Assembly: GCF_014654675.1 (NCBI RefSeq)
Contig: NZ_BNBC01000051.1
Span: 1 to 64,000, forward strand
DNA: 64,000 nucleotides
Source: Streptomyces spiralis
Lineage (GTDB): Bacteria > Actinomycetota > Actinomycetes > Streptomycetales > Streptomycetaceae
Reading direction: 5' to 3'
In this document: positions 49,441-57,814 of the stretch, in pieces
Layout: every line of letters starts with the position of its first letter
How positions within the stretch are numbered: the first letter of the stretch is position 1
Notes under the pieces: generated by a model
Told to the model about the DNA's origin: nothing
Seen by the model: only the letters and a program-made list of their open reading frames with translations
Database searches by the model: none
Translations under genes and position numbers: made by a program

Positions 49441-50592
49441 CTACTTGTCGATGTCCCCGACCACGAAGAACATCGACCCCAGGATCGCCACCATGTCCGC
49501 CACCAGCGTCCCCGGCAGCAGCTCGGTCAGGGCCTGGATGTTGTTGTACGACGCCGAGCGCAGCTTCAGCCGGTACGGGGTCTTGTCGCCCTTGCTGACC
49601 AGGTAGTAGCCGTTGATGCCGAGCGGGTTCTCGGTCCACGCGTAGGTGTGCCCCTCGGGGGCCTTCAGCACCTTCGGCAGCCGCTGGTTGATCGGGCCGG
49701 GCGGCAGCTCGGCCAGCCGGTCCAGGCAGGCGTCGGCCAGGTCCAGCGCGTTGTGGGTCTGCTCCAGCAGGCACTCGAACCGGGCGAGGCAGTCGCCCTC
49801 CCGCCGGGTCACCACCTTGAGCGTGTCCGCCAGCTCCCCGTACGCCAGATACGGCTCGTCGCGGCGCAGGTCGAAGTCGACGCCCGAGGCGCGCGCGATG
49901 GGTCCGCTCACGCCGTAGGCGTGCACGGTCTCCGGCGCCAGCTCACCCACGCCCCGCGTGCGCCCCCGGAAGATCTCGTTGCCGAGCACCAGGTCGTCGA
50001 AGACGTCCATGCGCGACCGCACGGCGGCCACGGCGGCACGCGCGCGCGTGGCCCACCCGGCGGGCAGGTCCTCCTTGAGGCCGCCGACCCGGTTGAACAT
50101 GTAGTGCATCCGGCCGCCGGAGACCTCCTCCATGACGTTCTGGAGGACCTCCCGCTCCCGGAAGGCGTAGAAGACCGGCGTGATGCCGCCCAGCTCCAGC
50201 GGATAGGAGCCGAGGAACATCAGGTGGTTGAGCACCCGGTTCAGCTCCGCGAGCAGCGTGCGCGTCCACACCGCGCGCGCGGGGACCTCCATGCCGAGCA
50301 TCCGCTCCACGGCGAGGACCACGCCCAGCTCGTTCGAGAAGGCCGACAGCCAGTCGTGCCGGTTGGCGAGCATGATGATCTGGCGGTAGTCCCGCGCCTC
50401 GAACAGCTTCTCCGCGCCGCGGTGCATATAGCCGATCACCGGCTCCGCGCGCCTGATGCGCTCGCCGTCCAGCACCAGCTTCAGCCGCAGCACGCCGTGC
50501 GTGGACGGATGCTGCGGTCCGATGTTGAGCACCATGTCGGTGCTCTCCGCGGCGCCGCCGATCCCGACCATGGTCTCCGTCGTAGGAGTCAT
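49441..50592 (-). CDS. nuoD: NADH dehydrogenase subunit NuoD, isolated second copy
   Basis: 49-kDa subunit of respiratory complex I, lining the quinone site. The 383-residue protein has NIGPQHPSTHGVLRLKLVLD with the quinone-site His and the Arg position methylated in mitochondria, YMHRGAEKLFE, and the conserved GPIARASGVDFDLRR. It stands alone, without the other nuo genes, and is known in Streptomyces as a second nuoD copy. It is shorter than main-operon NuoD, mainly at the N-terminus. The ATG at 50592 has TAAGAC seven bases upstream. Confidence 0.93.
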   Translation of the reverse strand: MTPTTETMVGIGGAAESTDMVLNIGPQHPSTHGVLRLKLVLDGERIRRAEPVIGYMHRGAEKLFEARDYRQIIMLANRHDWLSAFSNELGVVLAVERMLGMEVPARAVWTRTLLAELNRVLNHLMFLGSYPLELGGITPVFYAFREREVLQNVMEEVSGGRMHYMFNRVGGLKEDLPAGWATRARAAVAAVRSRMDVFDDLVLGNEIFRGRTRGVGELAPETVHAYGVSGPIARASGVDFDLRRDEPYLAYGELADTLKVVTRREGDCLARFECLLEQTHNALDLADACLDRLAELPPGPINQRLPKVLKAPEGHTYAWTENPLGINGYYLVSKGDKTPYRLKLRSASYNNIQALTELLPGTLVADMVAILGSMFFVVGDIDK

Positions 50593-50623
50593 GGACACAG
50601 TCTTACGTACGTACGCTTGCCGC
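50593..50623. promoter_or_regulatory. 31-bp back-to-back promoter region with two leaderless starts
   Basis: Only 31 bp separate the start codons of nuoD (leftward) and a PH-domain gene (rightward). Leftward -10 TAAGAC (50605-50600) ends seven bases before the nuoD ATG; rightward -10 TACGCT (50612-50617) ends six bases before the other ATG. The two -10s are six bp apart, with ACGTACGT palindromes between and within them. Each -35 must fall at the edge of, or inside, the opposite gene. Confidence 0.6.
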
Positions 50624-51127
50624 ATGGAAACGGGGAGCCTGGACGACGGGCGGGCGGCAGGGGACGAGCCCGGGTGGACCGCGCTGCCGCCGGGACTGCT
50701 GCGGATGCGCCGGCTGCTGCTGGTGGTGTGGCTGGGCCCGCTCGCCCTGGCCGTGGGGGTGCTGCTCGGTGCCCTGGCCGGGCCCGTCTGGTCGGCGTTC
50801 GCACTGCTGCCGCTGGCGCTGCTGGGCTGGGGCTGGGTGCTGCTGGGCCGCAACTGGCGCTCCTGGCGCTACGCCGAGCGCGCCGACGACCTGCTGATCA
50901 GCCGGGGTGTGCTGTGGCGCGAGGAGACCGTCGTGCCGTACGGGCGGATGCAGCTGGTCGAGGTGACCTCCGGGCCCGTGGAGCGGCACTTCGGGCTGGC
51001 CACCGTACAGCTGCACACGGCGGCCGCCGCGACCGACGCGACCATTCCCGGCCTCGACCCGGCCGAGGCGGAACGGCTGCGCGACCGGCTGACGCGGCTC
51101 GGCGAGGCACGATCGGCGGGCCTGTGA
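50624..51127 (+). CDS. PH-domain membrane protein, YdbS-like
   Basis: The 167-residue protein has two membrane spans (LLLVVWLGPLALAVGVLLGA and VWSAFALLPLALLGWGWVLL) and one bacterial PH domain (bPH_2, DUF304) with the family pattern LLISRGVLWREETVVPYGRMQLVEVTSGPVERHFGL-type strands. Function is unknown in general; in Bacillus the YdbS/YdbT pair has been linked to antimicrobial resistance. The ORF overlaps the larger PH gene by four bases (GTGA), giving a coupled two-gene unit. Confidence 0.85.
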   Translation: METGSLDDGRAAGDEPGWTALPPGLLRMRRLLLVVWLGPLALAVGVLLGALAGPVWSAFALLPLALLGWGWVLLGRNWRSWRYAERADDLLISRGVLWREETVVPYGRMQLVEVTSGPVERHFGLATVQLHTAAAATDATIPGLDPAEAERLRDRLTRLGEARSAGL

Positions 51128-52533
51128 CGACGGACAGGGGCGACGGGGCCGACGTCGAGGCCGCGGACAGGGACAACGGGGCCGGGGACCGGGACGGGGC
51201 CGGGGACCGGGACGAGGCCGGGGACCGGGACGAGCCCGGTGTGATCGAGCGGCGGCTGCATCCCGTGACGCCGCTCCGGCGGGCGTGGGCGCCGGTCGCC
51301 GTGCTCGCCGGATGGGCGGTGCACGACCCCAGCCAGGCGCAGCAGCAGCTGACGAAGCTGACGACGACCATGCTGCTGGCCGGGCTCGCGGTGCTCCTCC
51401 CGGCGGCCGCGCTGTACGGCTTCCTGTCCTGGTGGTTCACGCACTTCGCGGTGACCGACACCGAACTGCGCATCCGCACCGGCCTGTTGTTCCGCCGCAC
51501 CGCGCACATCCGGCTGGAGCGGATCCAGGCCGTCGACGTCACCCGGCCGCTGCTCGCGCGCCTCGCGGGGGTGGCCAAGCTGAAGCTGGACGTCATAGGG
51601 ACGGACAAGAAGGACGAACTCGCCTTCCTCGGCGAGGACGAGGCCCGCGCCCTGCGCGCCGAACTGCTCGCGCGGGCCGCCGGTTTCGCCCCCGAGACCG
51701 CGCACGAGGTCGGCGAGGCGCCCGCGCGGGAGCTCGTCCGCGTACCCGCGCGCGTGATCGCGCTCTCGCTGCTGCTGATCGGCGCGACCTGGGGCTCGCT
51801 GCTCACCGCGGTCGTCGTACCGCCGCTGGTGTGGCTGGGCACCCACAGTCTGTGGACGGTGCTGGCCGTCGCGGTGCCGCTGTTCGGCGGGGCCGTGACG
51901 AGCAGCGCCGGACGCTTCGTCGGCGCCTACGACTGGACGGTGAGCGAGTCGCCCGACGGGCTGCGCATCGACCGGGGCCTGCTCGACCGCACGCACGAGA
52001 CGGTGCCGCCGGGGCGGGTGCAGACCGTACGGATCGTGGAGCCGCTGCTGTGGCGGCGGCTCGGCTGGGTGCGGGTGGAGCTGGACGTGGCCGGGTCGTC
52101 GAACTCCGTGCTGCTGCCGGTCGCTCCGCGCGGGATCGCCGAGTCGGTGATCGCGCGTGTCCTGCCCGGGGTGACGGTGCCGGACGCCTCCTTGCTGGTA
52201 CGGCCCCCGCGGCGCGCCCGGTGGTGCACGCCGGTGTGGTGGCGCGGCCACGGGATCGCCGTCACCGACGCGGTGTTCGCCGCGCGGCACGGGCTGCTGC
52301 GGCGGCGGCTCGCGCTCGTCCCGCACGCCAAGGTGCAGAGCGTACGGCTCACGCAGGGGCCCTGGGAGCGGGTGTGGCGGGTCGCCGACGTGCACGTGGA
52401 CACGGGCGCGAACAAGACCGTCACGGCACGCCTGCGGGACGCCGAGGAGGCGGCCCGGCTGCTGCGGGCACAGGCGGAGCGGTCGCGGACCGGACGGCGC
52501 GAGGCCCGGCCGGACCGGTGGATGCAGCGGTGA
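51124..52533 (+). CDS. Multi-PH-domain membrane protein, YdbT-like
   Basis: The 469-residue protein has an acidic repetitive start (three AGDRD units), two hydrophobic regions each with two spans, and three bPH_2 modules recognised by RIRTGLLFRRTAHIRLERIQ, RIDRGLLDRTHETVPPGRVQ and AARHGLLRRRLALVPHAKVQ. It is the partner of the small YdbS-like protein. Function is unknown; an envelope role is likely. Start GTG 51124 lies inside the upstream stop, which implies coupled translation. Confidence 0.85.
   Translation: MTTDRGDGADVEAADRDNGAGDRDGAGDRDEAGDRDEPGVIERRLHPVTPLRRAWAPVAVLAGWAVHDPSQAQQQLTKLTTTMLLAGLAVLLPAAALYGFLSWWFTHFAVTDTELRIRTGLLFRRTAHIRLERIQAVDVTRPLLARLAGVAKLKLDVIGTDKKDELAFLGEDEARALRAELLARAAGFAPETAHEVGEAPARELVRVPARVIALSLLLIGATWGSLLTAVVVPPLVWLGTHSLWTVLAVAVPLFGGAVTSSAGRFVGAYDWTVSESPDGLRIDRGLLDRTHETVPPGRVQTVRIVEPLLWRRLGWVRVELDVAGSSNSVLLPVAPRGIAESVIARVLPGVTVPDASLLVRPPRRARWCTPVWWRGHGIAVTDAVFAARHGLLRRRLALVPHAKVQSVRLTQGPWERVWRVADVHVDTGANKTVTARLRDAEEAARLLRAQAERSRTGRREARPDRWMQR
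51181..51234 (+). repeat. Three 18-bp tandem repeats
   Basis: Three copies of GCCGGGGACCGGGACGRG (R = G in the first copy, A in the others) encode AGDRDG, AGDRDE and AGDRDE at the N-terminus of the large PH-domain protein. Confidence 0.85.
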
Positions 52534-52581
52534 CGCATGGGTGACGGGACGCGGTGCTGAGGCAGTGATGACGCAGCGGTA

Positions 52582-52609
52582 AGGGGCGTGGCCCAGGTGC
52601 CACGCCCCT
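52582..52609. terminator. Bidirectional terminator between PH-domain gene and coiled-coil gene
   Basis: A perfect 10-bp stem, AGGGGCGTGG and CCACGCCCCT, with an 8-base loop in a convergent gap. Confidence 0.8.
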
Positions 52610-52651
52610 CGCTCTCGCCGCTCTGTTCGGTTCTCCGGTGGGCTGCCCGCC

Positions 52652-53905
52652 TCAGGACGCCGCGGTGCGCAGACCCTGGATGTCGATCTGCTCTGTCTCG
52701 TCGTGGGCCGTCAGGTCGATGACCTGACCCACGCCATGGGCCTCGCCACCGGCCCGCTTGTACTGCGACTCGGACTCGGCCTTGTGCAGGGCGAGGGCCT
52801 CCTGGCCCACGACGTCGGCCAGGTCCTCGTTCTGCACGGCCTCCAGGGCGGTGGACGGCGACCCCGTCTTCGTGTTCTTGGTGCCGAAGAAGTCGAACCC
52901 GCCTTCGACCACCGGGCGCCGCGCGGGCGCGGCCGGCACGACGGCCACGGCGGTCGGCACGGTGAAGTGGCCGGCGGGCCGCTGTCCGGCGGCCCTGCCC
53001 GGCGCGGGCGGCTCGGGCGTCGCCATCGCTGTCTCGGCACCAGCGGTCGTCGCCGTGGTCGCCTCGGTCGTCGGGGTGGCGGCCGCGTGCTCGTGCGCGT
53101 CGGCCGCCTCCGGCTGCCCCTGTGGTTCGTCCTCCGGCGCGGCCTCCGCGTCGCCGTCGGCGGCCGTGCCGGCTGCCGCACCGGCGACCGCTGCTTCCTT
53201 CGCGGGCTCGGCGTCCCCGGCGAACCGCGACAGCGCGGCACTGGCACGCAGGAACAGCTCGGAACCCTCCGGGGAGAACACCCTCGGAGTCGCTGCCACG
53301 CGCTCCTCCGCCACGGCACCCGTGGCGCCTGCGGCCTCGGCCTCTGCGGCCTCCGTGGCCTCTGCGGCCTTGACGTCTTCCTCGGCCTCCGTGGCGGTCG
53401 TCGCGGCCGCCCGGTCGGCCTGCGCCGCCGGCAGCGCGCGGGCGTCGGGCGCGGCCTCCAGCTCCAGCAGGCGGCGGCCCTCCAGGGCGCTGGCGCGCTC
53501 GGTCTCCGCGGTGGCGTACCGGCGCAGCAGGGCCGCGTGCTCGTTGCGCAGCCCCGCGAGCTCCTTGCGCTTGGCCCGCAGCTTGTGCTCGAGGCGGACG
53601 CGGAGTTCGCGCGACTCCTCCAGGTCGGACTCGAGTTCGGCGACGCGTTCCTCGAAGCGCCACTCGTCGCTCGCCCGCGCGCGCGTGAGGTCGGCGACCG
53701 CGCGGCCGGCCTGGGCGTCCCAGCGGCGCATGACGACCGCACCGGTGAGCGCGGTCAGCGCGGCGGCCGCGGCGAGGGACCGCAGCACCACCGGTGCCGT
53801 GAACACCCAGGGACCCAGGGCGCAGACGAGGGAGACGCCGGCGATCGCCGAAGGAGGCAGCAGCCTGTGCAAGGGCGGGGAATGGCGGTGACGTCCACGT
53901 GGCAT
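52652..53905 (-). CDS. Membrane protein with coiled coil and long disordered region
   Basis: The 417-residue protein has two close hydrophobic segments near the N-terminus (residues about 18-60), a coiled coil of about 80 residues (FEERVAELESDLEESRELRV onward), a Glu/Ala/Thr-rich region of about 160 residues, and a C-terminal segment with GGFDFFGTKNTKTG and EDLADVVGQEALALHKAESE. Function unknown; the layout suggests a membrane-tethered scaffold. The ATG at 53905 has TAAGTT seven bases upstream (leaderless pattern). The recalled S. coelicolor neighbour order places it close to the MprF-like gene. Confidence 0.72.
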   Translation of the reverse strand: MPRGRHRHSPPLHRLLPPSAIAGVSLVCALGPWVFTAPVVLRSLAAAAALTALTGAVVMRRWDAQAGRAVADLTRARASDEWRFEERVAELESDLEESRELRVRLEHKLRAKRKELAGLRNEHAALLRRYATAETERASALEGRRLLELEAAPDARALPAAQADRAAATTATEAEEDVKAAEATEAAEAEAAGATGAVAEERVAATPRVFSPEGSELFLRASAALSRFAGDAEPAKEAAVAGAAAGTAADGDAEAAPEDEPQGQPEAADAHEHAAATPTTEATTATTAGAETAMATPEPPAPGRAAGQRPAGHFTVPTAVAVVPAAPARRPVVEGGFDFFGTKNTKTGSPSTALEAVQNEDLADVVGQEALALHKAESESQYKRAGGEAHGVGQVIDLTAHDETEQIDIQGLRTAAS

Positions 53906-54052
53906 GGCCAGAAACTTACCGCGCGTAGGCGAATCGTGGTGCCCCGCCCCGCAAAAAGACGGCCATGGGATCCCGGCCCTTTTTCCGCTCTTCTCCGCGG
54001 GCCCGCTTCCGGCCTTCTCCGACAGCCCGCACTCCCCTCTCCAAGATCATTT

Positions 54053-55180
54053 TCAGCGGTCGCTCAGCCGCCCGCTGAGCCACTGGAGCATCGCCGGGAT
54101 CTCGCGCTTCCAGGTGTTGAAGTTGTGGCCGCCGCTGTCCAGGACGATCGAGGCGATACGTGTCTTGTTCGTCGCCCTGACGGCGTCTATGAACTTGAGC
54201 GTCGCCTTGTAGTCGTTCTCGCCGTGCCTGCTGCTCGTGACGAGCAGTGAAGTGTCGGGGGCGGGCAGGTGCTTGATGCTCCACATCAGGTCGGCGCGAT
54301 TCTTCAGATTCCTGTTCCCGTGGAAGAGATCACCGGTGGTCGGATCGAGCGCTGCCTTGTAGTACGGCGACAGTCCCGCGCCCGCCGCGTACACGCCGGG
54401 ATGGTGCATGGCGAGTTTCACCGCGCAGTAACCACCCGTGGAATCTCCGGCAATGCCCCAGCTGCCCGGCTTTTTTCCGACCCGGTAGTGGGCGAGGACG
54501 GCCTCGGGAAGATCCCTTGCGAAGAACGACTCGGTCTGCGGGCCGCCCGGGATGTCCACGCACTCCGTGTCGCGCGGCGGCGCCACGGTGGGCCGCAGCA
54601 TCACCAGGATCATCGGCTGCATCCGCCCGTCCTTGGCCAGATTCAGTGCCGTACGGGGGTAGTTGAGCTTGCTGACGAGCGACTGGGCGATGCCCGGATA
54701 CCCGGTGAGGACCACGGTCGCCGGGAAGGTGCGCGTGCGGTACTGCGGCTGGAAGTACTCCGGCGGCAGGTAGATGAAGGCGGAGGTGGCGATATGGGTC
54801 GTACGGCCCACGATGTCCACCTTCTGGATCTGGCCGGACATTTGCGGCCGGGATCCGCCGGTCACCTTCATCGCCTGGGTGGCGACCACCTGGAGCGGAC
54901 CGCCGGTGGCGCCGTTGGTCGAGTGGTCGACGACGACGCCCTGGTCGGTCTCCTGTCCGAACAGGTCCGCCCAGCTCGCGTAGAAGCCGAAAGCCTGGTT
55001 GGTGGCGAGGCCGACGCAGGCGAAGATCACCGTCTGCGTGGCCAGCAGGATGCCGACGCGCCCGCTGACGGCCCGCCAGTTGCGGCGCGCCAGGCGCGGC
55101 CACAGCCACACCGTGGCGACGAACAGCAGCAAGGCGAGCGCGACCGCCAGTACCAGCACTTTTTTGCTCGTGAGACCCAT
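54053..55180 (-). CDS. Membrane-anchored esterase-D/mycolyltransferase-like alpha/beta hydrolase
   Basis: The 375-residue protein has two N-terminal spans (VLVLAVALALLLFVATVWLW and GILLATQTVIFACVGLATN), then an extracellular hydrolase domain of the PF00756 (esterase D, antigen 85-like) family. The nucleophile is Ser247 in GIAGDSTGGYCAVKLA, and DSGGHNFNTW supplies the catalytic His. Streptomyces lack mycolic acids, so the substrate is probably another envelope ester. The ATG at 55180 follows AGGAAAGAG. It is divergent from the MprF-like gene. Confidence 0.85.
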   Translation of the reverse strand: MGLTSKKVLVLAVALALLLFVATVWLWPRLARRNWRAVSGRVGILLATQTVIFACVGLATNQAFGFYASWADLFGQETDQGVVVDHSTNGATGGPLQVVATQAMKVTGGSRPQMSGQIQKVDIVGRTTHIATSAFIYLPPEYFQPQYRTRTFPATVVLTGYPGIAQSLVSKLNYPRTALNLAKDGRMQPMILVMLRPTVAPPRDTECVDIPGGPQTESFFARDLPEAVLAHYRVGKKPGSWGIAGDSTGGYCAVKLAMHHPGVYAAGAGLSPYYKAALDPTTGDLFHGNRNLKNRADLMWSIKHLPAPDTSLLVTSSRHGENDYKATLKFIDAVRATNKTRIASIVLDSGGHNFNTWKREIPAMLQWLSGRLSDR

Positions 55181-55284
55181 GGGCTCTTTCCTGCCTGCAC
55201 TTCCCCCGGGGCCGCCGACGCATCCTTGGCGAGGGTTTGCCCCGGGCTTTCCCTGGCCTTTGACCCGGTTTTCCGGTGGGGGAG

Positions 55285-55313
55285 TGAACCTCTCTCCCCC
55301 AGACACCGTCCTA
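55285..55313 (+). promoter_or_regulatory. SigE-type ECF promoter for the MprF-like gene
   Basis: TGAACC (55285-55290) and CGTCCTA (55307-55313) are exactly 16 bp apart. This fits the known SigE promoter pattern (GGAACC, 16-17 bp, CGTCT). It would start transcription about 65 bases before the MprF-like ATG. Confidence 0.6.
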
Positions 55314-55383
55314 GAGGGCGCAATGTCGCCGGATGCCCCGATCGGCACCGGATTCAAGGTCTCTCGCAGAACTACGGGATGCG

Positions 55384-57219
55384 ATGTCTGTCAGGATAGA
55401 TGGGGAAATGTCGGGCGAGGTTCCGGGTCGATCCCCTCGGATGCGCCGCATACTCCGCGGTCCGCGCCCCGAGGCCGTCCCCTCTCTCGTCGGCAGGGCC
55501 GCCGCCGTCGTGGGTCTCCTGGACATTGCGGCGGGTGTCTTTCCGCGCTTCCGGCACAGCCGGATGCACGCCCTCGCCGAGGTGCTGCCCGGATCCTTCG
55601 GCCCGTTCGCCGCGGCGCTGTCCCTCAGCGCGGGCGTGCTGTTGCTGCTGCTCGCGCACGGGCTCAAGCGGCGCAAGCGGCGGGCCTGGCGCGCCGCCGT
55701 GGCGCTGCTTCCGGCGGGCGCGGCGGCCGAGTTCGTCTACCGGCACTCCGTGGCCGGTCTGATCATCTCACTGGCGCTGCTGGCGCCACTGCTGGCCCAC
55801 CGCAAGGAGTTCGCGGCCCTGCCGGACCCGCGCAGCCGGTGGCGGGCGCTGGCCAACTTCGTGCTGATGAGCGCGGGTTCGCTGGCGCTGGGCATGCTCA
55901 TCGTGAGCGTCCACGCCCATCGCATGGTCGGCAACCCGAGCGTGGCCGATCGGCTCACCCACGTCGTCTACGGTCTGTTCGGCTTCGAGGGGCCGGTCGA
56001 CTACCAGGGCAACACGTCCTGGACGGTCGCCTTCTCGCTCGGCGCGCTCGGCTGGCTCACCGCGGTCACCACGATCTACCTGGCGTTCCGCCCCGAGCAC
56101 CCGGCCGCACGCCTGACCGAGGAGGACGAGAGCAGGCTGCGCGCCCTGCTGGCCAAGCACGGCGGCCGGGACTCCCTCGGCCACTTCGCGCTGCGCCGCG
56201 ACAAGGCCGTGGTGTTCTCGCCCAGCGGCAAGGCGGCGGTGACGTACCGCGTCGTCTCCGGCGTGATGCTCGCCAGCGGTGACCCGATCGGCGACGTCGA
56301 GGCCTGGCCGGGCGCCATCGAGCGGTTCATGGACGAGGCCAAGGCCCACTCCTGGACGCCCGCCGTCATGGGCTGCTCCGAGACCGGCGGCGAGGTGTGG
56401 ACCCGGGAGACCGGCCTGGACGCGCTGGAACTGGGCGACGAGGCGGTGGTCGACGTCGCGGATTTCTCGCTCGCCGGACGCGCGATGCGCAACGTCCGCC
56501 AGATGGTCAAGCGCATCGAACGGGCCGGCTACGAAACGCGGGTGCGGCGCGTTCGTGACCTCGGCGACGCCGAGCTGGAGCGGATCCGGCGGGCCGCCGA
56601 GGACTGGCGCGGCACCGACACCGAGCGGGGCTTCTCCATGGCGCTCGGCCGCATCGGCGACCCCTCCGACGGCGACTGCCTCATAGCGACCGCGCACAAG
56701 CAGGACGACGAGCCCGGCGAGTACGGCGACCTGAAGGCGGTGCTGCACTTCGTCCCCTGGGGGGAGGACGGTGCCTCCCTGGACCTGATGCGCCGCGACC
56801 GCTCGGCCGACCCCGGCATGAACGAGCTGCTCATCGTGGCGGCGCTGCAGGCCGCGCCGAAGTTCGGCATCACCCGGGTCTCGCTGAACTTCGCGATGTT
56901 CCGCTCGGCGCTGGCGCGCGGCGAGAAGATCGGTGCGGGTCCGGTGCTGCGGGCCTGGCGCGGGCTGCTGGTGTTCCTCTCGCGCTGGTTCCAGATCGAG
57001 TCGCTGTACAAGTTCAACGCCAAGTTCCAGCCGCGCTGGGAGCCGCGGTTCGTCGTCTACCGCGCCTCCGGAGACCTGCCCCGCATCGGCTTCGCCGCCA
57101 TGCAGGCGGAGGGCTTCGTCGACCTCGCCCTCCCGCTCCCGCGCTTCCTGCGCCGCCGCCGCACCTCACAGCGCGCGTGCCCCCACGCGGTCGCGGAACG
57201 CGACATCCGCGCGGCCTGA
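55384..57219 (+). CDS. MprF-like phosphatidylglycerol lysyltransferase-domain protein
   Basis: The 611-residue protein has about six membrane spans in residues 35-240 and a cytoplasmic DUF2156 domain (LPG synthase C-terminal; about 250-590) with TYRVVSGVMLASGDPIGD, MGCSETGGEVW, FSMALGRIGDPSDGDCLIAT and LNFAMFRSAL. Such enzymes move an amino acid from tRNA to membrane lipid, lowering negative charge and protecting against cationic peptides. There is no fused lysyl-tRNA synthetase domain. A SigE-type promoter precedes it. Start choice: ATG 55384; upstream GTG starts would add up to 17 residues. Confidence 0.85.
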   Translation: MSVRIDGEMSGEVPGRSPRMRRILRGPRPEAVPSLVGRAAAVVGLLDIAAGVFPRFRHSRMHALAEVLPGSFGPFAAALSLSAGVLLLLLAHGLKRRKRRAWRAAVALLPAGAAAEFVYRHSVAGLIISLALLAPLLAHRKEFAALPDPRSRWRALANFVLMSAGSLALGMLIVSVHAHRMVGNPSVADRLTHVVYGLFGFEGPVDYQGNTSWTVAFSLGALGWLTAVTTIYLAFRPEHPAARLTEEDESRLRALLAKHGGRDSLGHFALRRDKAVVFSPSGKAAVTYRVVSGVMLASGDPIGDVEAWPGAIERFMDEAKAHSWTPAVMGCSETGGEVWTRETGLDALELGDEAVVDVADFSLAGRAMRNVRQMVKRIERAGYETRVRRVRDLGDAELERIRRAAEDWRGTDTERGFSMALGRIGDPSDGDCLIATAHKQDDEPGEYGDLKAVLHFVPWGEDGASLDLMRRDRSADPGMNELLIVAALQAAPKFGITRVSLNFAMFRSALARGEKIGAGPVLRAWRGLLVFLSRWFQIESLYKFNAKFQPRWEPRFVVYRASGDLPRIGFAAMQAEGFVDLALPLPRFLRRRRTSQRACPHAVAERDIRAA

Positions 57220-57814
57220 CCCCCGACCGGCCCGAGAGAGCGCCCCACCCCTCCAGCCAAGGTGCCCCTCTCGGGCCTCCCCCTCTCGGCCCGCGCTCCT
57301 ATCGGCCCCGGCACCCGCGCCTCCTCCCCGGCTCTGCCCTCGCACCGGTCTCATGGGCCCGCGGACGTCCCAGGCCCCGCATCCATCCGGCTTGGCGGGC
57401 GTCCAGGCCTGGCGCCCCCTCCCGGTGCCCCGCCGGCCGTCTCGGCCTCGCGAGCCGCCTCGAGCCCCGCAGTCGGACTTCGGCGTCGCGTCTCTCTTGA
57501 GCCTCTCAGCCGTCTCGGGCCCGCACTCTCCGGACCCCATCGGCAGTCTCGGCCCCGCGCCCTGCCTCGGCCCCGCGCCCTGCCTCGGGGCTGCGCCCTG
57601 TCTCGGGCCTCCCGCCCGCCCCTCTCGGCTTGCCGGTCGCCCCTCTCGGCTTCCCGGCCGTCTCCGCCTTGCGGGGCGTTTCGGACCCTTTCTCGGGCCC
57701 CTGGCCGCTCGGCCGTGGAGCCCGCCGGGCGGGCGGTGTCCCTGGTCGAAGGGTCGTGGGGGTGGCGTTCGGGGTGCGGGAGTGGTGGGGAGGGGCTGGG
57801 CCTACGCTGAACAT
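57220..57814. other. 595-bp pyrimidine-rich, repetitive gap
   Basis: The stretch between the MprF-like gene and folP is dominated by CTCTCGG and CCTCGG units. No conserved protein, RNA gene or terminator is recognised. Long ORFs crossing it look spurious, being Pro/Arg/Ser repeats. Near the right end is the leaderless folP promoter (-10 TACGCT, 57803-57808). Confidence 0.6.
57548..57601. repeat. Three 18-bp tandem repeats
   Basis: CTCGGCCCCGCGCCCTGC is present twice in tandem (57548-57565, 57566-57583), followed by a diverged third copy (57584-57601). Confidence 0.85.

Noticed and set aside
57262..57810. A 182-codon ORF in the gap before folP
   Set aside because: The product is a Pro/Arg/Ser/Leu repeat with no conserved segment, caused by the repetitive DNA; no ribosome site.
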